Source of the DNA: JALHMQ01 sp037441125
Lineage (GTDB): Bacteria > Pseudomonadota > Gammaproteobacteria > Burkholderiales > Burkholderiaceae_F
Direction: 5' to 3'
NCBI GenBank assembly: GCA_037441125.1
Contig: JBBIST010000003.1
Location: 26,574-90,573 of the forward strand
DNA: 64,000 bases
Shown: positions 35,709 through 44,852 of the stretch, one piece after another
How positions within the stretch are numbered: the first letter of the stretch is position 1
How the letters are laid out: the number at the start of each line of letters is the position of its first letter
Program-made: the position numbers and the translations under genes
The notes under the pieces: model-generated
Databases searched by the model: none
Seen by the model: only the letters and a program-made list of their open reading frames with translations
Told to the model about the DNA's origin: nothing

Positions 35709-36811
35709 TCGCGGTGGATGAGTTCGGGCTCCTCGATGAAGCCAAGCAGCGCCTCGATCTCCGAGGTCTGCTTGCCAGCGATCTGGCGCGACTGCTCGGC
35801 GCTGTAGTTGACCAGTCCGCGCGCCACTTCGCGACCGTCGAGGCCGACGCAGGCGACCACGTCGCCGCGTGCGAACTCGCCCTTGACCTCGACCACGCCG
35901 ATCGGCAGCAGGCTCTTGCCGCCGGCGGCCAGTGCCCGGGCCGCGCCGGCGTCGATTACCAGGCGTCCGCGCGTCTGCAGATGATCGGCCAGCCACTGCT
36001 TGCGGGCGGTGAGTACCGCGGTCGCCGCCGTCAACTGGGTGCCGATTCGCTCGCCGCGCGCCAAGCGCTCGAGCACCTGCGGTTCGCGCCCGCTGGCGAT
36101 CACCGTGTGTGCGCCGCTGCGCGCTGCGCGCTTGGCGGCCAGCACCTTGGTGATCATGCCGCCGCGAGCGATCTGGCTGCCGGCGCCGCCGGCGATCGCT
36201 TCGAGCGCCGGATCGCCGGCGACCGCTTCGCGCAGCAGCGTCGCGGCGGGATCACGGCGCGGGTCGGCGCTGAACAGTCCGGCCTGGTCGGTCAGGATCA
36301 CGAGCACGTCGGCTTCGACCAGGTTGGTGACCAGTGCCGCCAGGGTGTCGTTGTCGCCGAACTTGATCTCGTCGGTGACCACGGTGTCGTTCTCGTTGAT
36401 CACCGGCACGACGCCGTGCTTGAGCAGCGTGAACAGGGTCGAGCGGGCATTGAGATAGCGGGCGCGGTCGGCCAGATCGGCGTGCGTGAGCAGCACCTGC
36501 GCCGTGCGCAGACCGAGCGCCGCGAAGCGCGTCTCATAGGCTTGGGCCAGCCCCATCTGCCCGACCGCGGCTGCCGCCTGCAGTTCGTGCACCTCGTGCG
36601 GCCGGCGCTGCCAGCCGAGGCGCTGCATACCGGCCGCGATCGCGCCGCTGGAGACCAGCAGCACCTGCTTGTCCAGGGCGTGCAGCGCGGCGGTCTGCTC
36701 GGCCCAGCGCGCCATCGCCTCCAGGTCCAGCCCCTGGCCGTTGTTGGTCACCAGGCTCGAGCCGACCTTGACCACGACGCGACGCGCGCTGGCGACCGCT
36801 GCCGTGGTCAT
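35690..36811 (-). CDS. proB: Glutamate 5-kinase
   Basis: The 373-aa product has the amino-acid kinase domain (V-V-V-K-V-G-S-S-L-V at the N-terminus, then V-S-S-G-A-I-A-A-G, N-E-N-D-T-V and F-G-D-N-D-T-L) and a C-terminal PUA domain (from about 280). It phosphorylates glutamate, the first step of proline synthesis, in the cytosol. Its ATG overlaps the obgE stop by 4 bp (ATGA), so translation is coupled with obgE. The last codons lie in a strong hairpin. Confidence 0.95.
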   Translation of the reverse strand: MTTAAVASARRVVVKVGSSLVTNNGQGLDLEAMARWAEQTAALHALDKQVLLVSSGAIAAGMQRLGWQRRPHEVHELQAAAAVGQMGLAQAYETRFAALGLRTAQVLLTHADLADRARYLNARSTLFTLLKHGVVPVINENDTVVTDEIKFGDNDTLAALVTNLVEADVLVILTDQAGLFSADPRRDPAATLLREAVAGDPALEAIAGGAGSQIARGGMITKVLAAKRAARSGAHTVIASGREPQVLERLARGERIGTQLTAATAVLTARKQWLADHLQTRGRLVIDAGAARALAAGGKSLLPIGVVEVKGEFARGDVVACVGLDGREVARGLVNYSAEQSRQIAGKQTSEIEALLGFIEEPELIHRDNLVLS

Positions 36812-37875
36812 TGATCGACCTCTGCCGCGAAGCGCGGATCGCCGACTTGTGCCTCGCCGTCTGCCTTGCGGTCGAGCAGGAATCGTTGCACCGCCCACAT
36901 CAGCTCGCGGCATCCGAGCCCGGTCGCCGCCGAGATCGCGAACGCCGGCGCGCTGCTTCGCAGCCGGCGGCGCAGTCCGGCGATCAGTGCGACCCGGTCT
37001 TCTTCCGGCACGAGGTCGATCTTGTTGAACACGAGCCAGCGCGGCTTGCGGTGTAGGGCCGGGTCATAACGCTTGAGTTCGGCCACGACCGCGCGCGCGT
37101 CAAGCACCGGATCGGCGCCTAGGTTGACAGGACAGACGTCGATCACGTGCAGCAGCAAGCGCGTGCGTGCCAGGTGGCGCAAGAACCGATGGCCGAGGCC
37201 GGCACCCTCGGCCGCACCCTCGATCAATCCGGGAATGTCGGCGATCACGAAGCCGCCGCCGGCCTGCAGGCGCACGACGCCCAGATGCGGGTGCAGGGTC
37301 GTGAAAGGATAGTCGGCGATCTTCGGTCGCGCGTTCGACACGGCTGCGATCAGCGTCGACTTGCCGGCGTTCGGCAGGCCGAGCAAGCCGACGTCGGCCA
37401 GGACCTTGAGCTCGAGCCGCACCCAGCGGTGCTCGCCCGCTGCTCCCGCCGTCTTCTGGCGCGGCGCGCGGTTGGTGCTCGACTTGAAGTGCAGGTTGCC
37501 CAGCCCGCCCGAGCCGCCGCGCGCGAGCAGGGCGCGCTGCCCGTGCACGGTCAGATCGGCAAGCACCGCCCCCGTGGCTTCGTCGGTGATCACGGTGCCG
37601 ACCGGCATGCGCAACTCGAGGTCGGCGCCGGCTGCGCCGTAGCAGTCGGCACCGCGCCCGCTCTCACCGTTGCCCGCGGCGTGTTTGCGCGCGTAGCGGT
37701 AGTCGATCAATGTGTTGACGTTGCGATCCGCCACCGCCCAGATGCTGCCGCCGCGACCGCCGTCGCCGCCGTCGGGGCCGCCTTTGGGAATGAATTTTTC
37801 GCGCCGGAACGAGGCGCAGCCGTCGCCACCGCGGCCGGCGAGCAGTTCGATGCGTGCTTCGTCGATGAACTTCAT
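36808..37875 (-). CDS. obgE: Obg-family GTPase ObgE/CgtA
   Basis: The 355-aa product begins M-K-F-I-D-E-A and has the glycine-rich Obg fold (G-G-D-G-G-R-G-G), then the G domain with G-L-P-N-A-G-K-S-T, D-I-P-G-L-I and N-K-I-D. It binds ribosomes and takes part in 50S assembly and stress control. The start at 37875 is preferred over an in-frame TTG 9 bp earlier. It follows rpmA behind an intrinsic terminator and is coupled to proB, the common rplU-rpmA-obgE-proB order. Confidence 0.95.
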   Translation of the reverse strand: MKFIDEARIELLAGRGGDGCASFRREKFIPKGGPDGGDGGRGGSIWAVADRNVNTLIDYRYARKHAAGNGESGRGADCYGAAGADLELRMPVGTVITDEATGAVLADLTVHGQRALLARGGSGGLGNLHFKSSTNRAPRQKTAGAAGEHRWVRLELKVLADVGLLGLPNAGKSTLIAAVSNARPKIADYPFTTLHPHLGVVRLQAGGGFVIADIPGLIEGAAEGAGLGHRFLRHLARTRLLLHVIDVCPVNLGADPVLDARAVVAELKRYDPALHRKPRWLVFNKIDLVPEEDRVALIAGLRRRLRSSAPAFAISAATGLGCRELMWAVQRFLLDRKADGEAQVGDPRFAAEVDQ

Positions 37876-37907
37876 GGAATGCAAACGGCCCGATCTTGCC
37901 GTCCGAA

Positions 37908-37942
37908 AGCAAAAAAGCCCTGCCGCTTGCGGGCAGGGCTTT
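37908..37942 (-). terminator. Intrinsic terminator after rpmA
   Basis: On the minus strand an 11-bp perfect stem (AAAGCCCTGCC, 37914-37924 with 37932-37942) and 7-nt loop are followed by a run of T. It stands between the rpmA stop (37970) and the obgE start (37875), so it should reduce but perhaps not abolish read-through from rplU-rpmA into obgE-proB. Confidence 0.85.
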
Positions 37943-37969
37943 CGGCGCGAGGCCGCGGGCCGAAGGCGC

Positions 37970-38230
37970 TCAGCCCTGCGGCACCACGGCCACGGTTTGG
38001 CGCTGGTCCTCGCCCGCGACCGAGAACTTGACCTGACCGTCGACGAGCGCGAACAAGGTGTGATCGCGTCCGATGCCGACGTTGGTCCCGGGATGGAACT
38101 GTGTTCCGCGCTGGCGCACGATGATGCCGCCGGCGTTGATTGCCTGACCGCCGAAGACCTTGACTCCGAGGCGCTTCGCCTGGGAGTCGCGCCCGTTGCG
38201 CGAAGATCCTCCTGCCTTCTTGTGTGCCAT
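37970..38230 (-). CDS. rpmA: 50S ribosomal protein L27
   Basis: The 86-aa product begins M-A-H-K-K-A-G-G-S-S-R-N-G-R-D-S and has G-G-I-I-V-R-Q-R-G-T and the G-x-G-x-D-H-T-L-F segment of L27, located near the peptidyl transferase centre. It has no extra N-terminal propeptide. It stands 24 bp after rplU and ahead of an intrinsic terminator. Confidence 0.97.
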   Translation of the reverse strand: MAHKKAGGSSRNGRDSQAKRLGVKVFGGQAINAGGIIVRQRGTQFHPGTNVGIGRDHTLFALVDGQVKFSVAGEDQRQTVAVVPQG

Positions 38231-38254
38231 GAATGACCCCGATCGGTTGCCTGC

Positions 38255-38563
38255 TCAGGCGATCGCGTCGATGCGCAGTTCCGTGTAGTCCTGGCGGTGG
38301 CCGCCGCGCTTCATGTAGTGCTTGCGCCGCTTCATCTTGAAGATCGAGATCTTCGCGTGGCGGCCATGGCTCAACACCGTCGCCGTCACGGCGGCGCCGG
38401 CGAGAAACGGCGCACCAATGCGCACACTGGCGCCATCGCCGAGCGCGAGCACCTCCGAAATCGTGACCTGCTGGCCCACTTCGACCGGCAAGGACTCGAC
38501 CTTCAGCCGCTCCCCCGCGACGACGCGGTATTGCTTGCCACCCGTCTTCACCACTGCATACAT
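38255..38563 (-). CDS. rplU: 50S ribosomal protein L21
   Basis: The 102-aa product begins M-Y-A-V-V-K-T-G-G-K-Q-Y-R-V and ends with the basic K-M-K-R-R-K-H-Y-M-K-R-x-G-H-R-Q block, both standard for L21, which binds 23S rRNA. The ATG at 38563 has GGTGAG upstream; an in-frame ATG at 38878 would include the leader and is rejected. A candidate promoter lies 106-134 bp upstream. Confidence 0.97.
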   Translation of the reverse strand: MYAVVKTGGKQYRVVAGERLKVESLPVEVGQQVTISEVLALGDGASVRIGAPFLAGAAVTATVLSHGRHAKISIFKMKRRKHYMKRGGHRQDYTELRIDAIA

Positions 38564-38668
38564 GACGCTCACCCGACTGTCGTCGACCCGCGCACCGCTC
38601 GCCTCAACACGCGTCTCGGCAAGTGTCGCTGATAGAACCCTGCGCCTGTGCCAAGCGCGAAGCCGCAT

Positions 38669-38697
38669 ATTCTCGCTGAAGCGGTCACCAACGTCAA
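38669..38697 (-). promoter_or_regulatory. Candidate sigma-70 promoter for rplU-rpmA
   Basis: On the minus strand TTGACG (38692-38697) is followed after 17 bp by GAGAAT (38669-38674). The -35 matches 5 of 6 consensus positions and the -10 matches 4 of 6. It points toward rplU with a leader of about 100 nt. Between rplU and ispB (38564-38909, 346 bp) this and the divergent ispB promoter are the only signals seen. Confidence 0.45.
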
Positions 38698-38775
38698 ACG
38701 AGTTGCCATGGGGGCGACGCGCCGAGGGCGGGCCCGTCGCGCCAAGGGGGTCGACCGGCCTCTCCGGCGTCAACC

Positions 38776-38806
38776 TTGGAGGCCGCAAGGCGCGCGCACC
38801 TATAAT
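38776..38806 (+). promoter_or_regulatory. Candidate promoter for ispB
   Basis: A perfect TATAAT at 38801-38806 lies 104 bp before the ispB ATG. TTGGAG at 38776-38781 could be its -35, with a 19-bp spacer, longer than optimal. The -10 stands out in GC-rich surroundings. Confidence 0.5.
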
Positions 38807-38909
38807 TCCCGCGCGGCGCAGATCGGTCAGGCGCGGCATTGCCGCTTCCTGTCTGCCAGACGCCGAACGTCCGGCCATCCACCTGACTTGCGCCCAGCCT
38901 CCGGATCCG

Positions 38910-39920
38910 ATGTCCGCAGCCCCCGACGTTTCCGCCGCTCCGCCAGCAGGATCGCAGACGGCATCTCAGCTGCTGGCGTCGATTGCGGCCGACATGAGCG
39001 AAGTCGACGCGGTGATCCGTCGCCGCCTCGACTCAGACGTCGTCCTGATTCGCACCATCGCCGACTACATCGTCGGTGCCGGCGGCAAGCGCTTGCGTCC
39101 GGCGGTGCTTGTGTTGGTCGGGCGAGCACTGGGCAAGGGCGGCGGCCACTTCCACGAACTGGCGGCGACGATCGAATTCATCCACACAGCGACGCTCTTG
39201 CACGACGATGTGGTCGACGGATCGCAACTGCGACGCGGCCGACCGACCGCGAACGCGGCCTTCGGCAATCCGGCGAGCGTCCTGGTCGGCGACTTCCTGT
39301 ACTCGCGCGCCTTCCAGATGATGGTCGCGGTCGGCAGCTTGCGCGTGATGAGCATCTTGGCCGACGCCACCAATCGCATCGCCGAAGGCGAGGTGCTGCA
39401 GTTGCTCAACGTTCACGATCCGTCGGTGACCGAGCAGCGCTACATGCAGGTCGTCGAGCGCAAGACGGCGACCCTGTTCGAAGCTGCGGCCAGGATCGGC
39501 GCTGTGCTGTCGGGCGCCGATACCGACACCGAGGAGCGCTGTGCCCGCTACGGCGGCAGTCTGGGTCGGGCGTTTCAGATCGTCGACGACGTGCTCGACT
39601 ACAGCGGCAAGGTGGACGAGATCGGCAAGCAGCTTGGTGACGACCTGCGCGAAGGCAAGACCACGCTGCCGCTGATTCACGCGCTGACATCGTCGAGCGC
39701 GGCCGAGCGGACGATGATCGAGCAGGCGGTCAGGTGCGGCGACGGCGACTTCGCTGCCGTCGCCGAGATCGTGCAGGCGCGCGGCTCGCTCGGCTACGCA
39801 CGCGGTCGCGCGCAGCGCGAAGTACAGGTCGCTCAGGCGGCGCTCGCAGGCCTCGGCCAGTCGCCGTTCCTTCGCGCTCTGCTAGACTTAGCCCGCTTTG
39901 CGGTTGAACGAGACCACTGA
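38910..39920 (+). CDS. ispB: Polyprenyl (octaprenyl) diphosphate synthase
   Basis: The 336-aa product is a trans-prenyltransferase with both Asp-rich motifs (L-L-H-D-D-V-V-D and V-D-D-V-L-D-Y), G-G-K-R-L-R-P and G-D-F-L-Y-S-R-A-F. It makes the long-chain polyprenyl tail of ubiquinone, the substrate later acted on by UbiD (2421-3944). The ATG at 38910 starts a 28-residue Ala/Ser-rich leader before the conserved part. The divergent arrangement with rplU is common in betaproteobacteria. Confidence 0.92.
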   Translation: MSAAPDVSAAPPAGSQTASQLLASIAADMSEVDAVIRRRLDSDVVLIRTIADYIVGAGGKRLRPAVLVLVGRALGKGGGHFHELAATIEFIHTATLLHDDVVDGSQLRRGRPTANAAFGNPASVLVGDFLYSRAFQMMVAVGSLRVMSILADATNRIAEGEVLQLLNVHDPSVTEQRYMQVVERKTATLFEAAARIGAVLSGADTDTEERCARYGGSLGRAFQIVDDVLDYSGKVDEIGKQLGDDLREGKTTLPLIHALTSSSAAERTMIEQAVRCGDGDFAAVAEIVQARGSLGYARGRAQREVQVAQAALAGLGQSPFLRALLDLARFAVERDH

Positions 39921-39993
39921 TCTCGCTTTTCGACATGGGTAGCCGTGTCGATCGCGCCCAGCGCACGCCGGGCAGCCAAGGTCGCAACAGCGT

Positions 39994-40070
39994 CGGGGTG
40001 TAGCTCAGCTTGGTAGAGTACTGCGTTCGGGACGCAGGAGTCGGAGGTTCAAATCCTCTCACCCCGACCA
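39994..40070 (+). tRNA. tRNA-Pro (anticodon CGG)
   Basis: The 77-nt gene folds as a cloverleaf: acceptor CGGGGTG pairing with CACCCCG, D-arm with GTAGCTCAG, anticodon stem CTGCG/CGCAG with loop TTCGGGA (anticodon CGG), TΨC loop GTTCAAATC, and an encoded CCA end. It lies 73 bp after ispB. No promoter of its own was identified. It reads CCG codons, common in this GC-rich genome. Confidence 0.97.
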
Positions 40071-40303
40071 CTTTCCGCAATACGGCTCCTCCCCTCACGG
40101 TCGCCGCGGCAGCGACGGCGCCATTGGACGCGGTGCGCATCGACTTGCGCACCGCTCAGCCCACGAATCCCTCGTAACACCTTTGGCCGATGCGCGTTTC
40201 GGACGGGATTCGCTTTACAAATTAGGGGCTTATCGGCAGTATCTTTGAGCTTTCTCCCGGCTGGCGCTCGCTATAAACGAGCCTTGCCCCGCGCCGCGCC
40301 CCG

Positions 40304-42046
40304 ATGTCCGCCGTCACCCAAGGACCCGCCGCTGCCGCCAGCGTCCTGACCGGGCTGGCGCGCTCGCTCGTGCAACAAGGCAAGCTTCGGCCCGACCGCG
40401 CCGAGAGCCTCGCGCGCAAGGCGATCCAGAGCAATTCCCAGTTCATCGACGAGTTGCTCGCCATCGCCGATGCCACAGGCCTGTCCGCCTCTGGTATCGC
40501 CCGCTTCGCGGCTGACACCTTTGGCCATCCGATGCTTGACCTGGCCGCATTCGACGCCGATCAGTTGCCGGGCGACATCATCGATCGCAAGCTGGTCGCT
40601 TCGCTGCGCGTTCTCGCGTTGCGCAAGCGCGGCAACCGGCTCGCGGTCGCGGTCTCCGACCCGACCAACTTCCCGGCGCTCGATCAGATCAAGTTCCAGA
40701 CGCAGCTGACGCTCGACGTCGTCGTCGTCGAGCACGACAAGCTGGTCAAGCTGGTCGAGTCGATCGGTCGCTCGGTGACCGACTCGCTCGAGCGTCTGGT
40801 CGACGACGACGTCAACTTCGAGGATCTGCTCGGCGAAGACTCGAATCAGCAGCAGGAAGAGTCGACCTCGGTCGAAGTCGACGATGCGCCGGTCGTTCGC
40901 TTCCTGCGAAAGCTGCTGCTCGACGCCATCAGCGACGGCGCCTCCGACATTCACTTCGAGCCGTACGAGAAGTTCTATCGCGTCCGCTTCCGCGTCGACG
41001 GCGTGTTGCGCGAGATCGCCCAGCCGCCGCTGGCGATCCGCGACCGCCTGGTCACGCGCATCAAGGTCATTTCGAAGCTCGACATTTCCGAAAAGCGCGT
41101 GCCGCAGGACGGTCGCATGAAGTTGGCGCTGTCCGGCCAGCGCGCGATCGACTTTCGCGTCAGCACCCTGCCTACCTTGTACGGCGAGAAGGTGGTGATG
41201 CGCATTCTCGATCCGTCGCAGGCGAAAATGGGGATTGACTCGCTCGGCTACGAACCCGAGCAGCGCGAGGTTCTGGTCAACGCCATCAATCGCCCCTACG
41301 GCATGGTGCTGGTCACCGGCCCGACCGGCAGCGGCAAGACGGTGTCGCTCTACACCTGCCTGAACCTGCTCAACAAGCCCGGGGTCAACATCTCGACTGC
41401 GGAAGACCCGGCCGAGATCCAACTGGCCGGGATCAACCAGGTCAACGTCAACGAGAAGGCGGGGCTGACTTTCGCCAACGCGATGCGCTCGTTCCTGCGC
41501 CAGGATCCCGACATCATCATGGTGGGCGAGATTCGCGACCTGGAAACCGCCGACATCGCGATCAAAGCGGCGCAGACCGGCCATCTGGTGATGTCGACCC
41601 TGCACACCAACGACGCGCCGTCGACCTTGACCCGGCTCGCGCACATGGGCGTGCCGGCGTTCAACATCGTCTCCTCGATCATCCTGATCACGGCGCAGCG
41701 GCTGGCGCGGCGGCTGTGCGTGTGCAAGCAGCCGGCCGACCTGTCGCGCGAGGCGCTGCGCGCCGCCGGCTTCGAGGAAGATCAGCTCGACGGCAGCTGG
41801 GTCACCTACAAGCCGGTCGGCTGTAGCGTCTGCAAGGGGTCGGGCTACAAGGGCCGGGTCGGAATCTACGAAGTGATGCCGATCAGCGAGGCGATTCAGT
41901 CGATCATCCTGCGCGGCGGCAGCTCGCTCGACATCGCCCAGCAGGCGCAGCGCGAAGGCGTGAAGAACCTGCGCCAATCCGGTCTGCTGAAGGCCAGGCA
42001 GGGCATGACCTCGGTCGAGGAAGTCCTCGGCTGCACCAACGAATGA
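40304..42046 (+). CDS. pilB: Type IV pilus assembly ATPase PilB
   Basis: The 580-aa product has an N-terminal GspE-N domain and a C-terminal motor domain with G-P-T-G-S-G-K-T (Walker A), the Asp box, G-E-I-R-D-L-E-T (Walker B) and a His box. A tetracysteine zinc motif is visible as C-V-C-K near residue 470 and C-S-V-C-K-G-S-G. PilB powers pilus extension from the inner membrane base. It is the first gene of pilB-pilC-pilD. The 233-bp gap after tRNA-Pro contains the promoter region, without a clear sigma-54 site. Confidence 0.95.
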   Translation: MSAVTQGPAAAASVLTGLARSLVQQGKLRPDRAESLARKAIQSNSQFIDELLAIADATGLSASGIARFAADTFGHPMLDLAAFDADQLPGDIIDRKLVASLRVLALRKRGNRLAVAVSDPTNFPALDQIKFQTQLTLDVVVVEHDKLVKLVESIGRSVTDSLERLVDDDVNFEDLLGEDSNQQQEESTSVEVDDAPVVRFLRKLLLDAISDGASDIHFEPYEKFYRVRFRVDGVLREIAQPPLAIRDRLVTRIKVISKLDISEKRVPQDGRMKLALSGQRAIDFRVSTLPTLYGEKVVMRILDPSQAKMGIDSLGYEPEQREVLVNAINRPYGMVLVTGPTGSGKTVSLYTCLNLLNKPGVNISTAEDPAEIQLAGINQVNVNEKAGLTFANAMRSFLRQDPDIIMVGEIRDLETADIAIKAAQTGHLVMSTLHTNDAPSTLTRLAHMGVPAFNIVSSIILITAQRLARRLCVCKQPADLSREALRAAGFEEDQLDGSWVTYKPVGCSVCKGSGYKGRVGIYEVMPISEAIQSIILRGGSSLDIAQQAQREGVKNLRQSGLLKARQGMTSVEEVLGCTNE

Positions 42047-42072
42047 CGCGCGATCGCACGAGGAAGCACTAG

Positions 42073-43302
42073 ATGGCAACCGGAACTCTGACCCGACCGC
42101 GAGCGCAGGTGCGCGAGGCGCTGTTTCACTGGGAAGGCCGCGACAAGCAGGGCCGGATCCTCAAGGGCGAGATGCGCGCCGGCGGCGAATCGGTCGTGGC
42201 CGCCTCGCTGCGCCGGCGCGGCGTGATGGCGACCAAGATCAAGAAGCAGAGCTTCTCGCGCGGACGCAAGATCACGGAGAAGGACCTGGCGCTGTTCACG
42301 CGGCAGTTGTCGACCATGCTGCGCGCCGGCGTGCCGCTGATGCAATGCTTCGACATCGTCGCGCGCGGACACTCCAATCCGTCGATGTCGCGCTTGCTCA
42401 ACGACATCCGCGCCGACGTCGAGACCGGAACCAGCCTGAATCAGGCGTTTCGCAAGTACCCGATCTACTTCGATCCGCTGTTCTGCAACCTGGTCGCCGC
42501 CGGCGAACAGGCGGGCATCCTGGAGACCTTGCTCGACCGGCTCGCGACCTACAAGGAAAAGACGCTGGCGCTCAAGGGCAAAATCAAGAAAGCGCTGTTC
42601 TACCCGGCGATGATCATCCTGGTGGCGATCCTGATCACGGCGATCATCATGATTTTCGTGATCCCGTCGTTCAAGGGCGTGTTCACCAGCTTCGGCGCCG
42701 ATCTGCCGGCGCCGACCCTGCTCGTGATCGCGATGTCGGACTTCTTCGTCTCCTGGTGGCACGTGATGCTGTTCGGGTTTGCCGGCTTCGTCTACTTCAT
42801 GATCCAGGCTTGGAAGCGCTCGCCCAAGGTGCAGATGCTGGTCGACCGGACGCTGCTCAAGCCGCCGGTGATCGGCGACCTGATGCTCAAGGCCTCGGTG
42901 GCGCGCTGGAGTCGGACGTTGGCCACGACCTTCGCCGCCGGCGTGCCGCTGGTCGAGGCGCTCGACTCGGTCGGTCCGGCCTCGGGCAACGCCGTCTACA
43001 AGGAGGCCACCAAGCAGATCCAGTCCGAGGTGAACGTCGGCACCAGTCTGGCGCTGGCGATGCAGAACTCGGGCGTGTTCCCGAACATGGCAGTGCAGAT
43101 GACTGGCATCGGCGAGGAGTCCGGCTCGCTCGACTCGATGCTGTCCAAGGTGGCCGACTACTACGAGCGCGAGGTCGACGAGACGGTCGATGCGCTCGCC
43201 AGTCTGATCGAGCCGATGATCATGGTCATTCTCGGCGTGATCATCGGCGGCATCGTGATCGCGATCTACATGCCGATCTTCAAGCTCGGGCAGGTGGTCT
43301 GA
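42073..43302 (+). CDS. pilC: Type IV pilus inner-membrane platform protein PilC
   Basis: The 409-aa product has two GspF domains (about 70-195 and 270-395), three membrane helices (about 180-205, 225-245 and 380-400), and the typical L-F-T-R-Q-L-S-T-M-L-R-A-G-V-P-L and E-E-S-G-S-L-D-S-M-L blocks. It is the platform on which PilB acts. It lies 26 bp after pilB and ends before an intrinsic terminator. Confidence 0.95.
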   Translation: MATGTLTRPRAQVREALFHWEGRDKQGRILKGEMRAGGESVVAASLRRRGVMATKIKKQSFSRGRKITEKDLALFTRQLSTMLRAGVPLMQCFDIVARGHSNPSMSRLLNDIRADVETGTSLNQAFRKYPIYFDPLFCNLVAAGEQAGILETLLDRLATYKEKTLALKGKIKKALFYPAMIILVAILITAIIMIFVIPSFKGVFTSFGADLPAPTLLVIAMSDFFVSWWHVMLFGFAGFVYFMIQAWKRSPKVQMLVDRTLLKPPVIGDLMLKASVARWSRTLATTFAAGVPLVEALDSVGPASGNAVYKEATKQIQSEVNVGTSLALAMQNSGVFPNMAVQMTGIGEESGSLDSMLSKVADYYEREVDETVDALASLIEPMIMVILGVIIGGIVIAIYMPIFKLGQVV

Positions 43303-43335
43303 GCGCCGGCGCGAGAATCACGACGCAAGCGACGC

Positions 43336-43369
43336 AACGCCCCGGCGTCCGAAGGCGCCGGGGCGTTTT
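43336..43369 (+). terminator. Intrinsic terminator between pilC and pilD
   Basis: A 12-bp perfect stem (AACGCCCCGGCG, 43336-43347 with 43356-43367) with an 8-nt loop ends in a short T run. It lies between the pilC stop and the pilD start, so pilD, coaE and zapD would depend on partial read-through or another promoter. Confidence 0.75.
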
Positions 43370-43372
43370 CGC

Positions 43373-44209
43373 ATGATGAGCCCGGACACCGTCTTCCTGC
43401 TCGCCGCCGCGCTGGTCGGCCTGGCGGTCGGTTCGTTCCTGAACGTCGTCATCCATCGGCTGCCGGCAATGATGGACGCCGAATGGCGTGCGCAATGCGC
43501 CGAACTGCGCGGCGAGACCGTCGCCGAGGCCGGCGTCTACAGTCTCTGGCGGCCGCGCTCGCACTGTCCGGCCTGCAAGAAGCAGTTGCGCGCGATCGAC
43601 AACGTGCCGCTGCTCTCGTGGCTGGTGTTGCGCGGCAAATGCGCGCACTGCAGCGCGCGCATCTCGGTGCGCTATCCAGCGGTCGAGGCGTTGACCGCGG
43701 CTCTTTCGGCACTGGTGGCGACGCACTTCGGCTGGAGCGCAGCCGGCGTGCTGGCGCTCGGCTTCACCTGGACCCTGATCGCGCTTGCCTTCATCGACGC
43801 CGACACCACCTTGCTGCCGGACAGTCTGACCCTGCCGCTGCTCTGGGTCGGCTTGCTGGCTAACACCCAGGCCGTGTTCGCGCCGCTGCCGGAGGCCGTG
43901 TTCGGCGCCGCCGCCGGCTACCTGGCGCTGTGGTCGATCTACTGGCTGTTCAAGCTTGCCACCGGCAAGGAAGGCATGGGCTACGGCGACTTCAAGCTTC
44001 TGGCCGCCCTCGGCGCCTGGATGGGGTGGAAGATGCTGCTGCCGGTCGTGCTGATCTCGTCGCTGGTCGGCGCCGTGGTCGGCGTCGTGTTGATGATCCT
44101 GGCGCGCCGCGGGCGGGAGATCCCGATCCCCTTCGGACCGTATCTCGCGGCCGCCGGCTTCATCGCGCTCCTGTATGGCGACCAACTCGTCGGTCTGTTC
44201 GCCGCCTGA
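43373..44209 (+). CDS. pilD: Prepilin peptidase / N-methyltransferase PilD
   Basis: The 278-aa product has a cytoplasmic loop with the paired C-x-x-C motifs (C-P-A-C and C-A-H-C), the catalytic Asp in F-I-D-A-D-T-T-L-L-P-D and the second in G-Y-G-D-F-K, and about seven to eight membrane helices. It cleaves and methylates prepilins and type II secretion pseudopilins. There are two adjacent ATG codons, 43373 and 43376; either could be used. It follows the hairpin after pilC and lies 10 bp before coaE. Confidence 0.95.
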   Translation: MMSPDTVFLLAAALVGLAVGSFLNVVIHRLPAMMDAEWRAQCAELRGETVAEAGVYSLWRPRSHCPACKKQLRAIDNVPLLSWLVLRGKCAHCSARISVRYPAVEALTAALSALVATHFGWSAAGVLALGFTWTLIALAFIDADTTLLPDSLTLPLLWVGLLANTQAVFAPLPEAVFGAAAGYLALWSIYWLFKLATGKEGMGYGDFKLLAALGAWMGWKMLLPVVLISSLVGAVVGVVLMILARRGREIPIPFGPYLAAAGFIALLYGDQLVGLFAA

Positions 44210-44219
44210 GCGGCGCCGT

Positions 44220-44825
44220 ATGCGCATCGCGCTGACCGGAGGCATCGGCAGCGGCAAGTCGCTGGTGGCCGGACTGCTCGCTGAGCACGGCGCCGCCATC
44301 ATCGACACCGATGCCATCGCCCATCGGCTGACCGCGGCCGGCGGCGAGGCGATCGCCGCGATCGTCGACGCCTTCGGCGCCGGCTTCATCGATCGCCGCG
44401 GTGCGCTCGATCGCGCCCGCATGCGCGCGCGCGTGTTCGCCGATGCGGCGGCGAAGACGACGCTGGAGCGAATCCTGCACCCCATGATCCGCGCCGCCGC
44501 CGAACGCGAGGCCATGGCGGCGCAAGCGGCGCCCTACCTCGTGTTCGCAGTGCCGCTGCTGGTGGAGTCGGCCGACTGGCGAGGTCGCTTCGACCGCGTG
44601 CTGCTGGTCGACTGCCCGATCGTGCTGCAGATCGAGCGCGTGCTGCGCACGCGTGCGCTGGCACGCGCGCAGGTCGAGTCGATCGTCGCTCGGCAAGCGA
44701 GCCGCGCCGACCGACTGGCGGCGGCTGACGACGTGATCGTCAATGCCGGCGCGTTGACGTCGATCGCCGCGCGCGTCGCCCGCCTGCACCGGCGCTACAT
44801 GCGGTTGACGGCGCAATCGCTGTGA
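44220..44825 (+). CDS. coaE: Dephospho-CoA kinase
   Basis: The 201-aa product begins M-R-I-A-L-T-G-G-I-G-S-G-K-S, with the P-loop, and has D-T-D-A-I-A-H and V-P-L-L-V-E-S. It catalyses the last step of coenzyme A synthesis. The start at 44220 is set by this family opening; the open frame further upstream overlaps pilD. The pilD-coaE-zapD order is conserved in many proteobacteria. Confidence 0.94.
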   Translation: MRIALTGGIGSGKSLVAGLLAEHGAAIIDTDAIAHRLTAAGGEAIAAIVDAFGAGFIDRRGALDRARMRARVFADAAAKTTLERILHPMIRAAAEREAMAAQAAPYLVFAVPLLVESADWRGRFDRVLLVDCPIVLQIERVLRTRALARAQVESIVARQASRADRLAAADDVIVNAGALTSIAARVARLHRRYMRLTAQSL

Positions 44826-44852
44826 TATCGTGATTGCGAGATCGATCCGTTC